Assembly (NCBI GenBank): GCA_964586145.1
Contig: CAZPHH010000002.1
Span: 1 to 64,000, forward strand
DNA: 64,000 bases
Direction: 5' to 3'
DNA from: JAFGJQ01 sp964586145
GTDB taxonomy: Bacteria > Planctomycetota > Phycisphaerae > UBA1845
The position numbers were made by a program, and so were the translations under genes. The notes beneath the pieces are model-generated. The model was not told where the DNA came from. It did not search any database and saw only the letters and a program-made list of their open reading frames with translations. Positions 33,834 to 42,482 of the stretch are shown here, one piece after another. Numbering within the stretch: position 1 is the stretch's first letter; every line of letters starts with the position of its first letter.

Positions 33834-34282
33834 ATTGAACCGGCTCCCCTCCCATTCGATGGCAGTGGAGCGTAGCGATTGCGTAGGATTCGTCGTGCCT
33901 GCGGGACCCAGACCCTCCGTCCCGTTCCACATACGAAACGACGGTTTCGCATCGCGCTCCCCGATTCGTCAGCCGGATCGTTCCTTCTGTAACAAAGTCG
34001 CCGAAACCCCGCATCCCGTTTGGGTTGGCGGTGCACTCACCGACCTTGCCGCCGCCGCGACAGAATTCCGCTGGAAAAAAAACCGGCTCGTTCCTATCAC
34101 CCATTGACGCAGCGTCTCTCCTGTGCGGGCATCGGGTCCCCGCAATCGTTCGAAGTGACACGGGAACGAACGTTGAACCACCCCGCCGTCGTGCGGATCC
34201 CGAAATGAATGTCGCGGAAAGCACCGATCGTCGGTGCCCAGGAGACGGGTTGAGAATACCAACAGAAGAGGAGATGCAAGCA
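33834..34282. other. Non-coding region after the SUF operon
   Basis: About 450 nt without a convincing gene. An A8-A9 run near 34077-34083 is the only marked feature. No strong hairpin was found for SUF termination. The right end carries the GAGGAG site for the DUF4397 gene. Confidence 0.5.
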
Positions 34283-35617
34283 ATGAAGAAGTTCAGTCAT
34301 CGAGGCTTGGAAGCGCTGTGTGTGCTGGTTCTGGTTCCGGCGGTCGCCCAGGCCGGCGCGACCGTATACGTTGTGCACGGGATTCCCGGGGAGGACCTGA
34401 ACCTGGTACCGAGCCTGCCGGTAGACGTATCGGTGAACGGTCAGTGCGCACTGCCGGAGTTCACATTCGGTGAGATCGTCGGCCCCCTGGCCCTGGACGC
34501 AGGCGAGTATGATATTGCCATCAGTCTAGCCGACCCGGCCAACCCCTGCGGCAACGCCCCGGTGATCGAGGCGGACGATCTCATTCTGGAGGAGGGGCAG
34601 ACCTACTCCATCGTGGCCCACCTGACGGAGGATGGAGCCCCAACCGCCAGCGCCTTCCTGAATAACGTGTCGCCGACCGGTCGCAAGGCCCGTGTCCTTG
34701 TTCACCACACGGCCTCCGCACCGACGGTCGACGTGGAATTCAGTCGCTCCATCTGGTGGTGGACCCAGTACCGCACGATCGAGGGCGCGTCCAACGGCGA
34801 CCAGGGCGCCGTCCTGCTTCCGGCCGGCCACTGGGACGTGGCCCTGTTCCCCGCTGGAGGCTCCGACGCCGTGTTTGAGCTTGCCGATCTGGCATTCGAG
34901 CAAGACACCACGTACCTTGTGTTCGCGGTCGGGTCGCTGACCAACAACACCTTCACCCTTCTGCTGCAGCCCGTGCTGGAGACGAACGCATTTGCATACG
35001 TCATTCACGGGATTCCGGGACAGGACTTGAACCTCGACCCGGCGCTCCCGGTGGACGTCTCGCTGAACGGGGAATGCGCGCTGCCGGGTTTCACGTTCGG
35101 CCAGATCGTGGGCCCGCTGCCGCTGCCTGCAGGCGAATATGACATTGCGATCGCCCTGGCCGATCCGCAGAGCCCCTGCAGCGGCGCGCCGGTCATCACT
35201 GCGGATGATGTCACACTCGAGGTCGGTCAGAACTACTCTATCATTGCCCATCTGACGGAGGGAGGGGCACCGACCGCCAGCGTCTTTGTGAATGACGTGA
35301 GCCGGACCGCCCCGAAAGGCCGCGTCACGGTTCACCACACGGCCGCCGCCCCGACGGTCGACGTGGAGATCCGGCGCTTCGGTTGGCGCTGGGGACGGGC
35401 ATTTGGGCTGGAGGACGTGTCGAACGGCGATCAAGGGTCCATCACACTGCTCCCGGGGCGCTGGGGTGTTTCGCTCTTCCCCGCCGGGGGCGATGATGCC
35501 GTGTTCGGCCCCGCGTCGCTGACGGTACAGCCCCAAAAGACGTATCTCGTCTTTGCCGTCGGATCCCTGACCAACGAGACGCTTACCCTACTCGTGGAGC
35601 CGGTGATGCAGGAGTGA
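34283..35617 (+). CDS. Exported protein with two DUF4397-like domains
   Basis: A 444-residue exported protein. Residues 1-24 are a signal peptide (LCVLVLVPAVAQAG). Two homologous halves follow, about residues 26-230 and 232-444. Each begins with a hydrophobic strand and HGIPG(E/Q)DLNL, has a (L/F)TFG(E/Q)IVGPL segment, the TYSI or NYSI-AHLT segment, VHHTA(S/A)APTVDVE and ends in TYLVFAVGSLTN. This is the DUF4397 beta-sandwich pattern, of unknown function. ATG 34283 is 9 nt after GAGGAG; the ATG at 34274 abuts that site and is unlikely. Confidence 0.82.
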   Translation: MKKFSHRGLEALCVLVLVPAVAQAGATVYVVHGIPGEDLNLVPSLPVDVSVNGQCALPEFTFGEIVGPLALDAGEYDIAISLADPANPCGNAPVIEADDLILEEGQTYSIVAHLTEDGAPTASAFLNNVSPTGRKARVLVHHTASAPTVDVEFSRSIWWWTQYRTIEGASNGDQGAVLLPAGHWDVALFPAGGSDAVFELADLAFEQDTTYLVFAVGSLTNNTFTLLLQPVLETNAFAYVIHGIPGQDLNLDPALPVDVSLNGECALPGFTFGQIVGPLPLPAGEYDIAIALADPQSPCSGAPVITADDVTLEVGQNYSIIAHLTEGGAPTASVFVNDVSRTAPKGRVTVHHTAAAPTVDVEIRRFGWRWGRAFGLEDVSNGDQGSITLLPGRWGVSLFPAGGDDAVFGPASLTVQPQKTYLVFAVGSLTNETLTLLVEPVMQE

Positions 35618-35677
35618 CGATCGGTTCCAGGTTGCGTCGAGGGGATTCTGACGAAGCTTCTCGACCACAAGCAGACG

Positions 35678-35714
35678 GGGACGGTCCATTCACACACGCG
35701 TGATGGACCGTCCC
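35678..35714. terminator. 12-bp perfect hairpin between convergent genes
   Basis: GGGACGGTCCAT at 35678-35689 pairs perfectly with ATGGACCGTCCC at 35703-35714 around a 13-nt loop. It lies between the DUF4397 gene and the convergent lipoprotein gene, 60 nt and 40 nt away, so it can serve both strands. Neither side has a T-run. Confidence 0.6.
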
Positions 35715-35754
35715 TGTACTCTCCTGCAGGTCGAGGCGCCGCCACTACGAGTGA

Positions 35755-36666
35755 TCAGCTGCCCTCCGGCCCCATGCTCACGGCCGGACTTCCGTTCACG
35801 GAAACAAACACGGATCCGTCGATGGGTGTGTTCTCACTGAACGTGATCACTATGCTCACGGAGCCGGGCCCTTCCGTTCCCAGACGAAGATTGACCGTGC
35901 CCGAGTCCGGGACCAGGTTGCCGTATTCGGCCGGATCAAGATGGACCTGACTGAGTTCCAGCACGTTTGTCTGGCCAGTTTCGTCCGTGGTCGTCAGATC
36001 TGCTGTCATGATCACCATCTCGCCGGTGGTCAGGTCGGCATTGAACGTCAGGTCACCCGCCACCGCCAGCGTCGTGGCGTCGGCATGGAAGACCAGTTCG
36101 AGGGTCGCCCCCAGAAGGATCATCCCGTCATCCTGGTTGGCAGCTCCGTCGGCCGTTCCGGTCACGGTGAGCAGGCCCAACCCCTCCAGTTGGACGCCGA
36201 GTTCGTTGAAGGTGAGTACAAGCGTACGCTCCTGCACGTTTACGTCGGCCTGGATAGCGCCGCTGTACGTAATGTCCGGGTAGAGCGTCGAAACGCATCC
36301 GTTCGTGCCGAAATCGATGACGATCCGCCCCACGGTGATGGCCAGTGTGGGACAGGTCGGTACGGGGACCGGCTCCACGACCGGCCCGCCCGTGAGGGGC
36401 GGCAGGTCCGCGGCAGCCAGCGTGGCGAACGTGCCGGCAACCCGCTCGACGAAATCCGTGTTCTGGGTGACCGCCGCGGCCTCTTCAGCCGTCAGCAGGC
36501 CATCCGCTGTTGCGGGGTCGTTGTTCTCGTCCTGCGCGTTGCTGTTTTCGCTTGTCGAACCCCCGTTGTTCGGGGAACTCGGGCCTTTCGCTCCGGACGG
36601 GCATCCCGCAAACGCTGCCATGGCCAACACCGCCACCGCCATCATCCACATGTCGAGCCGTCTCAT
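35755..36666 (-). CDS. Predicted lipoprotein of unknown function
   Basis: A 303-residue exported protein. Residues 1-22 are a lipoprotein signal peptide with lipobox-like FAGC (Cys22), then a Ser/Asn/Gly-rich linker. The rest is beta-rich with alternating hydrophobic residues and Thr, such as LTVTGTADGAANQDDGMILL, suggesting an outer-membrane-associated beta-sandwich. No family recognised. GGGAGGATGG precedes ATG 36666. It points towards the DUF4397 gene. Confidence 0.75.
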   Translation of the reverse strand: MRRLDMWMMAVAVLAMAAFAGCPSGAKGPSSPNNGGSTSENSNAQDENNDPATADGLLTAEEAAAVTQNTDFVERVAGTFATLAAADLPPLTGGPVVEPVPVPTCPTLAITVGRIVIDFGTNGCVSTLYPDITYSGAIQADVNVQERTLVLTFNELGVQLEGLGLLTVTGTADGAANQDDGMILLGATLELVFHADATTLAVAGDLTFNADLTTGEMVIMTADLTTTDETGQTNVLELSQVHLDPAEYGNLVPDSGTVNLRLGTEGPGSVSIVITFSENTPIDGSVFVSVNGSPAVSMGPEGS

Positions 36667-36973
36667 GAGTCCATCCTCCCGGTGTGGTCACGCTCCCTGC
36701 CCCACCACTCGACATTGACGAGTCATGGGCCTGCTGGATGCGTCAGTCCCGTTATGCGAGCGCTGTCGCGATATCGGATGCGTTCACAGGCTCTGCCCAT
36801 GGGATGACGAAGCGCACGGACGTATCCGATGATCATATGGCGCAGCCGCGCGTATTCTCCCGCAGCATGACCGCGCTCGCAAGTGCCGTGAAATTCGGCA
36901 CGTTTGCGGTCAATCCGTTCGAAAGGCCGTCTACGTCGGCCATCGCGGGGGTTGGGAAGCCGATGACCGCGAC
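36667..36973. other. Non-coding spacer between lipoprotein gene and dnaK terminator
   Basis: No gene or known RNA seen. A short hairpin GTGCCG/CGGCAC occurs near 36882-36901. Confidence 0.4.
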
Positions 36974-37004
36974 AAAAAGAAACGCCCGGGCGATTGCCCG
37001 GGCG
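36974..37004 (-). terminator. Intrinsic terminator of dnaK
   Basis: CGCCCGGGC (36983-36991) pairs with GCCCGGGCG (36996-37004) around a GATT loop. On the minus strand the stem is followed by TTTCTTTTT. It lies 10 nt past the dnaK stop and is the one clear intrinsic terminator in this window. Confidence 0.88.
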
Positions 37005-37014
37005 ATTCTTCAGA

Positions 37015-38940
37015 TCACTTGCTGTCTTTCACTTCGTATTCGGCGTCGATTACGTCTTCGTCCTTCTTCCCGGCGTCGCCGCTGCCGGGTGAACTCGGGT
37101 CTCCGGCCGCGCCGCCGGCGGCCTGCTGTTTGGTCATCTCTTCGTAGACGACCTTGCCGATGGTCTGGGCGGCCTCCATGAGCCGCTCCGTGCTCTTCTT
37201 GATGGCGTCCAAGTCGGTGCCGCCCATCACGTCTCGCACCTGCTTGATGGCCTGCTCAATCTTGCCGCGGTCCGCCTGGCTGATCTTGTCGCCGTGCTCC
37301 TTGAGCTGCTTTTCCGTTTCGTAGGCCATGTGCTCGGCCTGGTTGCGGGTTTCGACGAGCTCCTTCCGCTTGATGTCGTCGGCCGCGTGGGCTTCGGCTT
37401 CACGCTTCATGCGGTCGATCTCGTCCTTGTTCAGGCCGCTGGAGCCCTCGATGCGGATGGACTTCTCCTCGCCCGTGGCCTTGTCCCGCGCGGACACGCT
37501 GATGATGCCGTTCTTGTCGATGTCGAACGTGACGTCGATCTGCGGCAGCCCGCGGGGTGCGGGGGCGATGCCCGTCAGGTTGAACTGGCCCAGTGAGCGG
37601 TTGTCCGCCGCCATGGGCCGGTTGCCCTGGAGTACGTGGATCGTCACCTCGGTCTGGTTGTCGCTGGCCGTGGTGTACGTCTTGGTCTTGCTGGTCGGGA
37701 TCACCGCGTTCGCTTCGATCATCGGCGTGCAGACGCCGCCCATGGTCTCGACGCCCAGGGTGAGCGGGGTCACGTCGACCAGCACAATGTCGTCCTTCTC
37801 GCCCGCGATGATGGCGCCCTGGAGGGCCGCTCCCACCGCCACCACTTCGTCCGGGTTGATGCTTTTGTTCGGGTCCTTGCCGAAAATGGTGCGGACAAGC
37901 TGCTGCACGGCCGGCATCCGCGTGGAGCCGCCCACCAGCACCACCTCGTCGATGTCGGACGGGCTGACGCGGGCGCCTTCCAGGGCCTCCATGACCGGTT
38001 TTCGGCAGCGTTCCGTCAGTTTTTCCGTGAGCTGCTCGAACTTCGTGCGGGTGATGGTCATCTGCAGGTGCTTGGGTCCCGCCTGGTCCGCGGAGATGAA
38101 CGGCAGGTTGATCTGCGTCTCCCGCGTGTTGGACAGCTCGCACTTGGCCGTTTCGCAGGCTTCCTTGAGCCGCTGCAGGGCCATGGGATCCTTGCGGAGG
38201 TCAATGCCCTCCTTCTTGCGGAACTCTTCCGCAACGAAGTGGATCAGCTCCTCGTCGTAGTCGTCGCCGCCGAGGTGGCCGTCGCCGCTGGTGGCCTTCA
38301 CCTCAAACGTGCCCACCTCCGGGTCGATCTCCAGAACGGAGATGTCGAAGGTGCCGCCGCCGAGGTCGAACACGGCGATCCGCTCTTCCTTCTTCTTTTT
38401 GTCGAGGCCGTACGCAAGGGCGGCGGCCGTAGGCTCGTTGATGATTCGCTCGACCTTCAGCCCGGCGATCTCGCCGGCGTCCTTCGTGGCCTTGCGCTGG
38501 GAGTCGTTGAAGTAGGCCGGCACGGTGATGACCGCACGCTCGACCTTCTCGCCGAGGTAGTCCTCGGCGGTCTTCTTGAGGTCCTGGAGGATCATGGCGC
38601 TGATTTCCGGGGGCGTATATTCCTTGCCCCGGACGTTCACCTTCACCAGCTCGTCCGATCCGCCCACGACCTTGTAGGCCACGAGCTTCTCCTCATGGCT
38701 GACCTCGTTGTGCCGCCGGCCCATGAATCGCTTGATCGAAAACACGGTGTTCTGCGGATTGGCGACCTGCTGGTGCCTGGCGATCTGCCCCACCAGCCGC
38801 TCGCCGCTCTCGGTGAACCCCACCACGGACGGGGTCAGCCTGGCTCCGTTCGAGTTGGTCAGCACCTTGGGCTGCCCGCCCTCGACGATGGCCACCACTG
38901 AGTTCGTGGTTCCCAGGTCAATCCCGATGATCTTCGACAT
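37015..38940 (-). CDS. dnaK: Chaperone DnaK (Hsp70)
   Basis: A 641-residue Hsp70 of standard length. The ATPase domain starts [16 protein letters not shown] and includes [12 protein letters not shown] and [12 protein letters not shown]. The substrate domain and lid follow, and the C-terminus ends in [13 protein letters not shown], close to the bacterial DnaK tail. AGGAGGTG lies 5 nt before ATG 38940. Neither grpE nor dnaJ is adjacent, so the gene is monocistronic with its own terminator. No CIRCE repeat was found upstream. Confidence 0.98.
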   Translation of the reverse strand: MSKIIGIDLGTTNSVVAIVEGGQPKVLTNSNGARLTPSVVGFTESGERLVGQIARHQQVANPQNTVFSIKRFMGRRHNEVSHEEKLVAYKVVGGSDELVKVNVRGKEYTPPEISAMILQDLKKTAEDYLGEKVERAVITVPAYFNDSQRKATKDAGEIAGLKVERIINEPTAAALAYGLDKKKKEERIAVFDLGGGTFDISVLEIDPEVGTFEVKATSGDGHLGGDDYDEELIHFVAEEFRKKEGIDLRKDPMALQRLKEACETAKCELSNTRETQINLPFISADQAGPKHLQMTITRTKFEQLTEKLTERCRKPVMEALEGARVSPSDIDEVVLVGGSTRMPAVQQLVRTIFGKDPNKSINPDEVVAVGAALQGAIIAGEKDDIVLVDVTPLTLGVETMGGVCTPMIEANAVIPTSKTKTYTTASDNQTEVTIHVLQGNRPMAADNRSLGQFNLTGIAPAPRGLPQIDVTFDIDKNGIISVSARDKATGEEKSIRIEGSSGLNKDEIDRMKREAEAHAADDIKRKELVETRNQAEHMAYETEKQLKEHGDKISQADRGKIEQAIKQVRDVMGGTDLDAIKKSTERLMEAAQTIGKVVYEEMTKQQAAGGAAGDPSSPGSGDAGKKDEDVIDAEYEVKDSK

Positions 38941-39241
38941 TCGGACACCTCCTGTACGGGTCGGGCTTGCACCGGCACCGGCCTGCAGCGCTGGCGCAGC
39001 GCCCCCCCGTCCCCTGACGTTGCACGCCCGATGCCAGACGTGCGAGGACGCTCTTTGGTGCATAACCCGTTGAACGAAAGGATGTTAGGAAATAATCCGA
39101 TTGGATGCTCTCGCTTGCTACTGCCATCCTGACAGGGCGACCCCCTGCGATATTGGCACTCGGGACGCGGCCGTAACTGGTTCTGCCGGGCGGGATTATC
39201 TGCTTTGGCCGACCCCGCGGGGCCGTTACACTTCCTTCACG
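38941..39241. other. Divergent non-coding region between dnaK and ACT gene
   Basis: About 300 nt with no gene. No CIRCE inverted repeat or clear heat-shock promoter was recognised. A GC-rich C7 tract lies near 39002-39009. Confidence 0.4.
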
Positions 39242-39718
39242 ATGGATACGGAACCCTTCGATCTGGCTCAGGCCGACGCATACCCGACGGTCACGCAGAT
39301 TTCGGTCTTTCTGGTGGAGCGCGTCGGCGAGCTGCTCCGGCTGACCCGCACCCTGGACCCGAGCGATGTGCGTATCGTCGGCCTGTCCATCGTCAACGCG
39401 GTGGATACGGCCATCGCGCGGATGATCGTGGATGACCCGGACGGCGCGGCCCAGACGCTGCGGGACGCCGGTTTCGCCATCAGCGAATCGGAGCTGCTGG
39501 TGGTTTCGCTTCCGCACGGCAAGCGGGCGCTGCTGGAGACGTGGTCCGCTCTGCTCAGCGGCGAGGTCAGCGTGTCCTACACGTACTCGCTACTGACTCA
39601 GCCGAAAGGCCGGCCGGCGCTGGCGGTCATGGCGGACAACATCCCGATGGCAGCGGCCAACCTATCCCGGCGGAACTTCACGCTGCTGGATCAATCCGAC
39701 CTGGCGGGTGGGTACTGA
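39242..39718 (+). CDS. ACT-domain protein
   Basis: A 158-residue cytoplasmic protein with two ACT-like segments. The first begins VTQISVFLVERVGELLRLTRTL and has VRIVGLSIVNAVDTAIARMIVDDP; the second runs from ELLVVSLPHGKRALLETWSALL to ALAVMADNIPMAAANL. ACT domains bind small ligands, often amino acids, and regulate enzymes. There is no enzyme domain, so it may be a stand-alone regulatory subunit like the small subunit of acetolactate synthase, but no ilvB is nearby. The ribosome binding site is weak. Confidence 0.75.
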   Translation: MDTEPFDLAQADAYPTVTQISVFLVERVGELLRLTRTLDPSDVRIVGLSIVNAVDTAIARMIVDDPDGAAQTLRDAGFAISESELLVVSLPHGKRALLETWSALLSGEVSVSYTYSLLTQPKGRPALAVMADNIPMAAANLSRRNFTLLDQSDLAGGY

Positions 39719-39759
39719 CGCGGTCGCCAGCCCAGCCCCGCCAATCTGGCAGGGCACGC

Positions 39760-39784
39760 ACAACTTCACACGCCGGCAAGTTGT
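39760..39784. promoter_or_regulatory. Inverted repeat upstream of a sigma-54 promoter
   Basis: ACAACTT (39760-39766) and AAGTTGT (39778-39784) form an inverted repeat with 11 nt between, about 45 bp before the -24 element. It could bind an enhancer-binding activator. A second palindrome, GTTGCGCAAC, lies at 39798-39807. Confidence 0.35.
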
Positions 39785-39815
39785 TTGCTCAACGGATGTT
39801 GCGCAACTCGGTGGA

Positions 39816-39831
39816 CTGGCACGAACCTTGC
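39816..39831 (+). promoter_or_regulatory. Sigma-54 (-24/-12) promoter of the zinc peptidase gene
   Basis: CTGGCACGAACCTTGC matches the sigma-54 consensus YTGGCACGRNNNTTGC at every defined position. The predicted start of transcription is about 39843, giving a leader of about 60 nt to ATG 39905. Confidence 0.75.
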
Positions 39832-39904
39832 CCGTATTGTTGCGTAGAGCCTTCTGCCGGAGAGGCTTCGTCAAGCTGAAGCGGTCACGGCCACGGAGAG
39901 TGCC

Positions 39905-40624
39905 ATGATGTTTGATCCTGTGTATTTCGTGGTCATTGCGCCCGCCCTGATCCTGGCGTTCTGGGCGCAGGCGAAGGTCAAGAGCGCCTATGCGCGGGCG
40001 GGGCGCATCCCGGTTTCCAGCGGGCTGAGCGGCGAGCGGGCGGCGCGGCGCATTCTCGACGCGAGCGGCCTGCACGACGTGGAGATCGAGCCGGCCCGCG
40101 GATTCCTGAGCGACCACTACGACCCGCGTCATCGGGTGTTGCGTCTGAGCCCGGAGGTGTACCAGGGGCGGTCGCTGGCCTCCGTTGGCATCGCTGCGCA
40201 CGAGGCCGGTCATGCGATTCAGCAGGCGGTGAGCTATGCGCCGCTGGCGCTGCGCAACGGGCTGGTGCCGCTGGCGTCCGTGGGGTCGCATCTGTCGTTC
40301 ATTCTCTTCTTCATCGGTCTGGTCGTCTCGTACGGCAGCCAGGCCCCGGGCGGCATCGGCCACATCCTGATGATCAGCGGCCTTCTTCTTTTCGGCACCG
40401 TGGTGGTCTTCCAGGTCGTCAATCTGCCGGTTGAATTCAACGCGAGCCGCCGTGCCCTGGCGGCCCTGCATCAGACGGGTGTGATCCGCGTCGAGGAGCA
40501 GGGCATGGTCCGCAAGGTGCTCAGCGCCGCGGCGCTGACGTACGTGGCCGCCACCCTGATGGCCGTTCTGCAGTTGTTGTACCTCGTGTTGCGCTCCGGC
40601 CTGCTGGGCGGTCGGCGTGGTTGA
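39905..40624 (+). CDS. Membrane zinc metallopeptidase (YugP/Zn_peptidase_2 family)
   Basis: A 239-residue membrane protein. The N-terminal helix (YFVVIAPALILAFWAQ) is followed by a soluble part with the zinc site HEAGH: His99 and His103 as ligands and Glu100 as catalytic base. Two or three more helices follow (LSFILFFIGLVVSYG, ILMISGLLLFGTVVVFQVV, AATLMAVLQLLYLVL). NLPVEFNASRRALAAL between the helices is highly conserved in this family. Substrate unknown. It lies behind a sigma-54 promoter, as does the Hdr-Flx operon 355 nt downstream. Confidence 0.88.
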   Translation: MMFDPVYFVVIAPALILAFWAQAKVKSAYARAGRIPVSSGLSGERAARRILDASGLHDVEIEPARGFLSDHYDPRHRVLRLSPEVYQGRSLASVGIAAHEAGHAIQQAVSYAPLALRNGLVPLASVGSHLSFILFFIGLVVSYGSQAPGGIGHILMISGLLLFGTVVVFQVVNLPVEFNASRRALAALHQTGVIRVEEQGMVRKVLSAAALTYVAATLMAVLQLLYLVLRSGLLGGRRG

Positions 40625-40978
40625 CCGGCGAGTGAGCGCACTGACGGCGTTGCACGAGCGATGAGGGCGTTTCGTTGCCTCGCGTTCTGAATCTTCCATT
40701 TTGCCTCGCGGCGGCGGTGTGCGGGGAAGTTCGCGGGGATGCGAGAAACTCCACACTTGCATGGGCCGCTTTGTAACCGGATCATAGAAGCAACGATTTG
40801 GAAACGACTCGACCGCAGCCGGTTGTGAATTCTCAGCGTTGGCACGAGCCTTGCAACTCAGGCACGCTCCAAGCGTGTGCGCCGGGCGCTGTCGGCGGTC
40901 CCCCGTGGTTGCCGTGTCGACGCTCGGGCGGCGGAATGCGGCGCGCGCGGCGCGGGTTGGACCAAGGGAGCAAACCAA
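40625..40978. other. Regulatory region ahead of the Hdr-Flx operon
   Basis: No gene. It contains the sigma-54 promoter at 40839-40855. AACCGG and CCGGTT half-sites near 40776 and 40820 could be remnants of an activator site, but the spacing is long. Confidence 0.5.
40839..40855 (+). promoter_or_regulatory. Sigma-54 (-24/-12) promoter of the Hdr-Flx operon
   Basis: TTGGCACGAGCCTTGCA is a perfect match to the sigma-54 consensus, including the -24 GG and -12 GC. Transcription should start near 40866, about 113 nt before hdrC. Such promoters need an enhancer-binding ATPase, which is not in the window. Confidence 0.82.
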
Positions 40979-41578
40979 ATGTCCGCTCCGGTGAAGCACG
41001 CGGACGGCGCCGTCGGGCTGGCGGACGCCGTCGAGGCGGCGACGGGTGAATCCGTCTTCAATTGCTACCAGTGCGGCAAGTGCATGGCGGGGTGCCCGCT
41101 GGCGGAGGAGATGGACCTTGCCCCGAACCAGGTCCTGCGCCTGCTGCAATTGGGTCAGCCGGGCATGGACGAGGAGGTGCTGGGCTCGCTGTCCATCTGG
41201 CTGTGCCTGACGTGCGAGCAATGCTCGACGCGGTGCCCGCAAGAGGTGGACATTCCGAAAATCACGGACTGGCTCCGGCAGGAATCGCAGCGCCGGGGCC
41301 TGGCGAACAAGAAGGCGAAGGCCATTCTGGCGTTTCACACGTCGTTCCTCGATACCATCCGCCGCGGCGGGCGGCTGCATGAGGTCGGGCTGATCACGAC
41401 CTTCAAGCTCCGGACGTGGCGATTCTTCCAGGATGTTCTCGTCGCGCCGAAGCTCCTGGCCCGAGGCAAGCTGAGCATCCTTCCCCATCGAATCGAGGGC
41501 CATGCCGGCGTGAAGCGGATTTTTGACCGCTGCGCGACGGAGGCGGCGGACCCTGAGCACAAGGGGAACCAGCCATGA
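40979..41578 (+). CDS. hdrC: Heterodisulfide reductase subunit C-like protein
   Basis: A 199-residue electron-transfer subunit with two [4Fe-4S] motifs, CYQCGKCMAGCP and CLTCEQCSTRCP. AAGGGAG lies 8 nt before ATG 40979. In the complex it passes electrons from HdrA clusters to HdrB. The C-terminal RRGGRLHEVGLI segment is typical of HdrC. First gene of a seven-gene operon; its stop overlaps hdrB. Confidence 0.93.
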   Translation: MSAPVKHADGAVGLADAVEAATGESVFNCYQCGKCMAGCPLAEEMDLAPNQVLRLLQLGQPGMDEEVLGSLSIWLCLTCEQCSTRCPQEVDIPKITDWLRQESQRRGLANKKAKAILAFHTSFLDTIRRGGRLHEVGLITTFKLRTWRFFQDVLVAPKLLARGKLSILPHRIEGHAGVKRIFDRCATEAADPEHKGNQP

Positions 41579-42480
41579 GAATCGGATTCTTCCCCGGCTG
41601 CTCGCTGGAAGGCTCTTCGAGAGAATACCTGGAATCCATCCGGGAAGTGGCGGCGGTGCTCGGGATCGAGCTGGCGGAAATCCCGGACTGGAACTGCTGC
41701 GGCGCGACGGCCGCCCATACGTTGAATCATCGGCTGGCCCTTGCGCTGCCCGCGCGGACGCTGGCACTGGCCGAACAGGCCGGCCTAGACGAAGTGGTCG
41801 TTCCGTGCTCGGCCTGCTACAACCGGCTGGCCGGGACGCGTCACGAGCTTCTGCACGATGAGGCGCTGCGACAGCAGATCACCGACATCATCGAGATGAA
41901 TTGGCACGGGGCCACGCGGGTGCTGAACGTGCTGGAGTGGTTGAATCGGGTGGTCGGCGAACTGCCGGGCCACGTATCGGCCCCGTTCGGCCATCGCGTG
42001 GCGTGTTATTACGGCTGCTACCTTACCCGGCCGAAGGCCCTGGCCGCGTGCCGGCGCATCGAGGACCCCACCGAGATGGACGACCTGGTCCGGGCGGTCG
42101 GGGCGGAGCCCATCCGCTGGGCGTACAAGGTGGAGTGCTGCGGGGCCGGGCTGTCGGTCTCGCGCACGGAGAGCGTTGCGCGGCTTTCGGAGCGCATCGT
42201 GTCCGACGCGGTGGAGCGCGGGGCGGAGGCGATCGTCGTGGCCTGCCCGATGTGCCACACGAACCTGGATTTGCGGCGGGACGCCATCCTTGCGGCCGCG
42301 CCGCCGGGTGGCCGGAGCCGAATTGCGGGGATACCAGTGCTGTACGTCACCCAGGTCGTCGGGCTGGCGATGGGCGTTTCGCTGCGTCCGTTGGGCCTGC
42401 ACCGGCATCACGTTCCCGTGCGGCTGTCGGCCGCGCCGCCGTCCGTGGCGCCGGCGGCCGCGGGCGAGGGGGAGGAATAG
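41575..42480 (+). CDS. hdrB: Heterodisulfide reductase subunit B-like protein
   Basis: A 301-residue catalytic subunit with two CCG domains: NCCGATAAHTL preceded by FFPGCS and followed by VPCSACYNR, then ECCGAGLSVS preceded by ACYYGCY and followed by ACPMCHTN. In methanogens these hold two noncubane [4Fe-4S] clusters where the disulfide is reduced. The substrate in bacteria is unknown. The C-terminal Ala/Pro-rich tail after HRHHVPV is probably not structured. Overlaps hdrC by ATGA. Confidence 0.93.
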   Translation: MRIGFFPGCSLEGSSREYLESIREVAAVLGIELAEIPDWNCCGATAAHTLNHRLALALPARTLALAEQAGLDEVVVPCSACYNRLAGTRHELLHDEALRQQITDIIEMNWHGATRVLNVLEWLNRVVGELPGHVSAPFGHRVACYYGCYLTRPKALAACRRIEDPTEMDDLVRAVGAEPIRWAYKVECCGAGLSVSRTESVARLSERIVSDAVERGAEAIVVACPMCHTNLDLRRDAILAAAPPGGRSRIAGIPVLYVTQVVGLAMGVSLRPLGLHRHHVPVRLSAAPPSVAPAAAGEGEE

Positions 42481-42482
42481 CC

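Noticed and set aside
38941..39241. Search for a CIRCE element or heat-shock promoter before dnaK
   Set aside because: No TTAGCACTC/GAGTGCTAA pair and no convincing heat-shock promoter were found.
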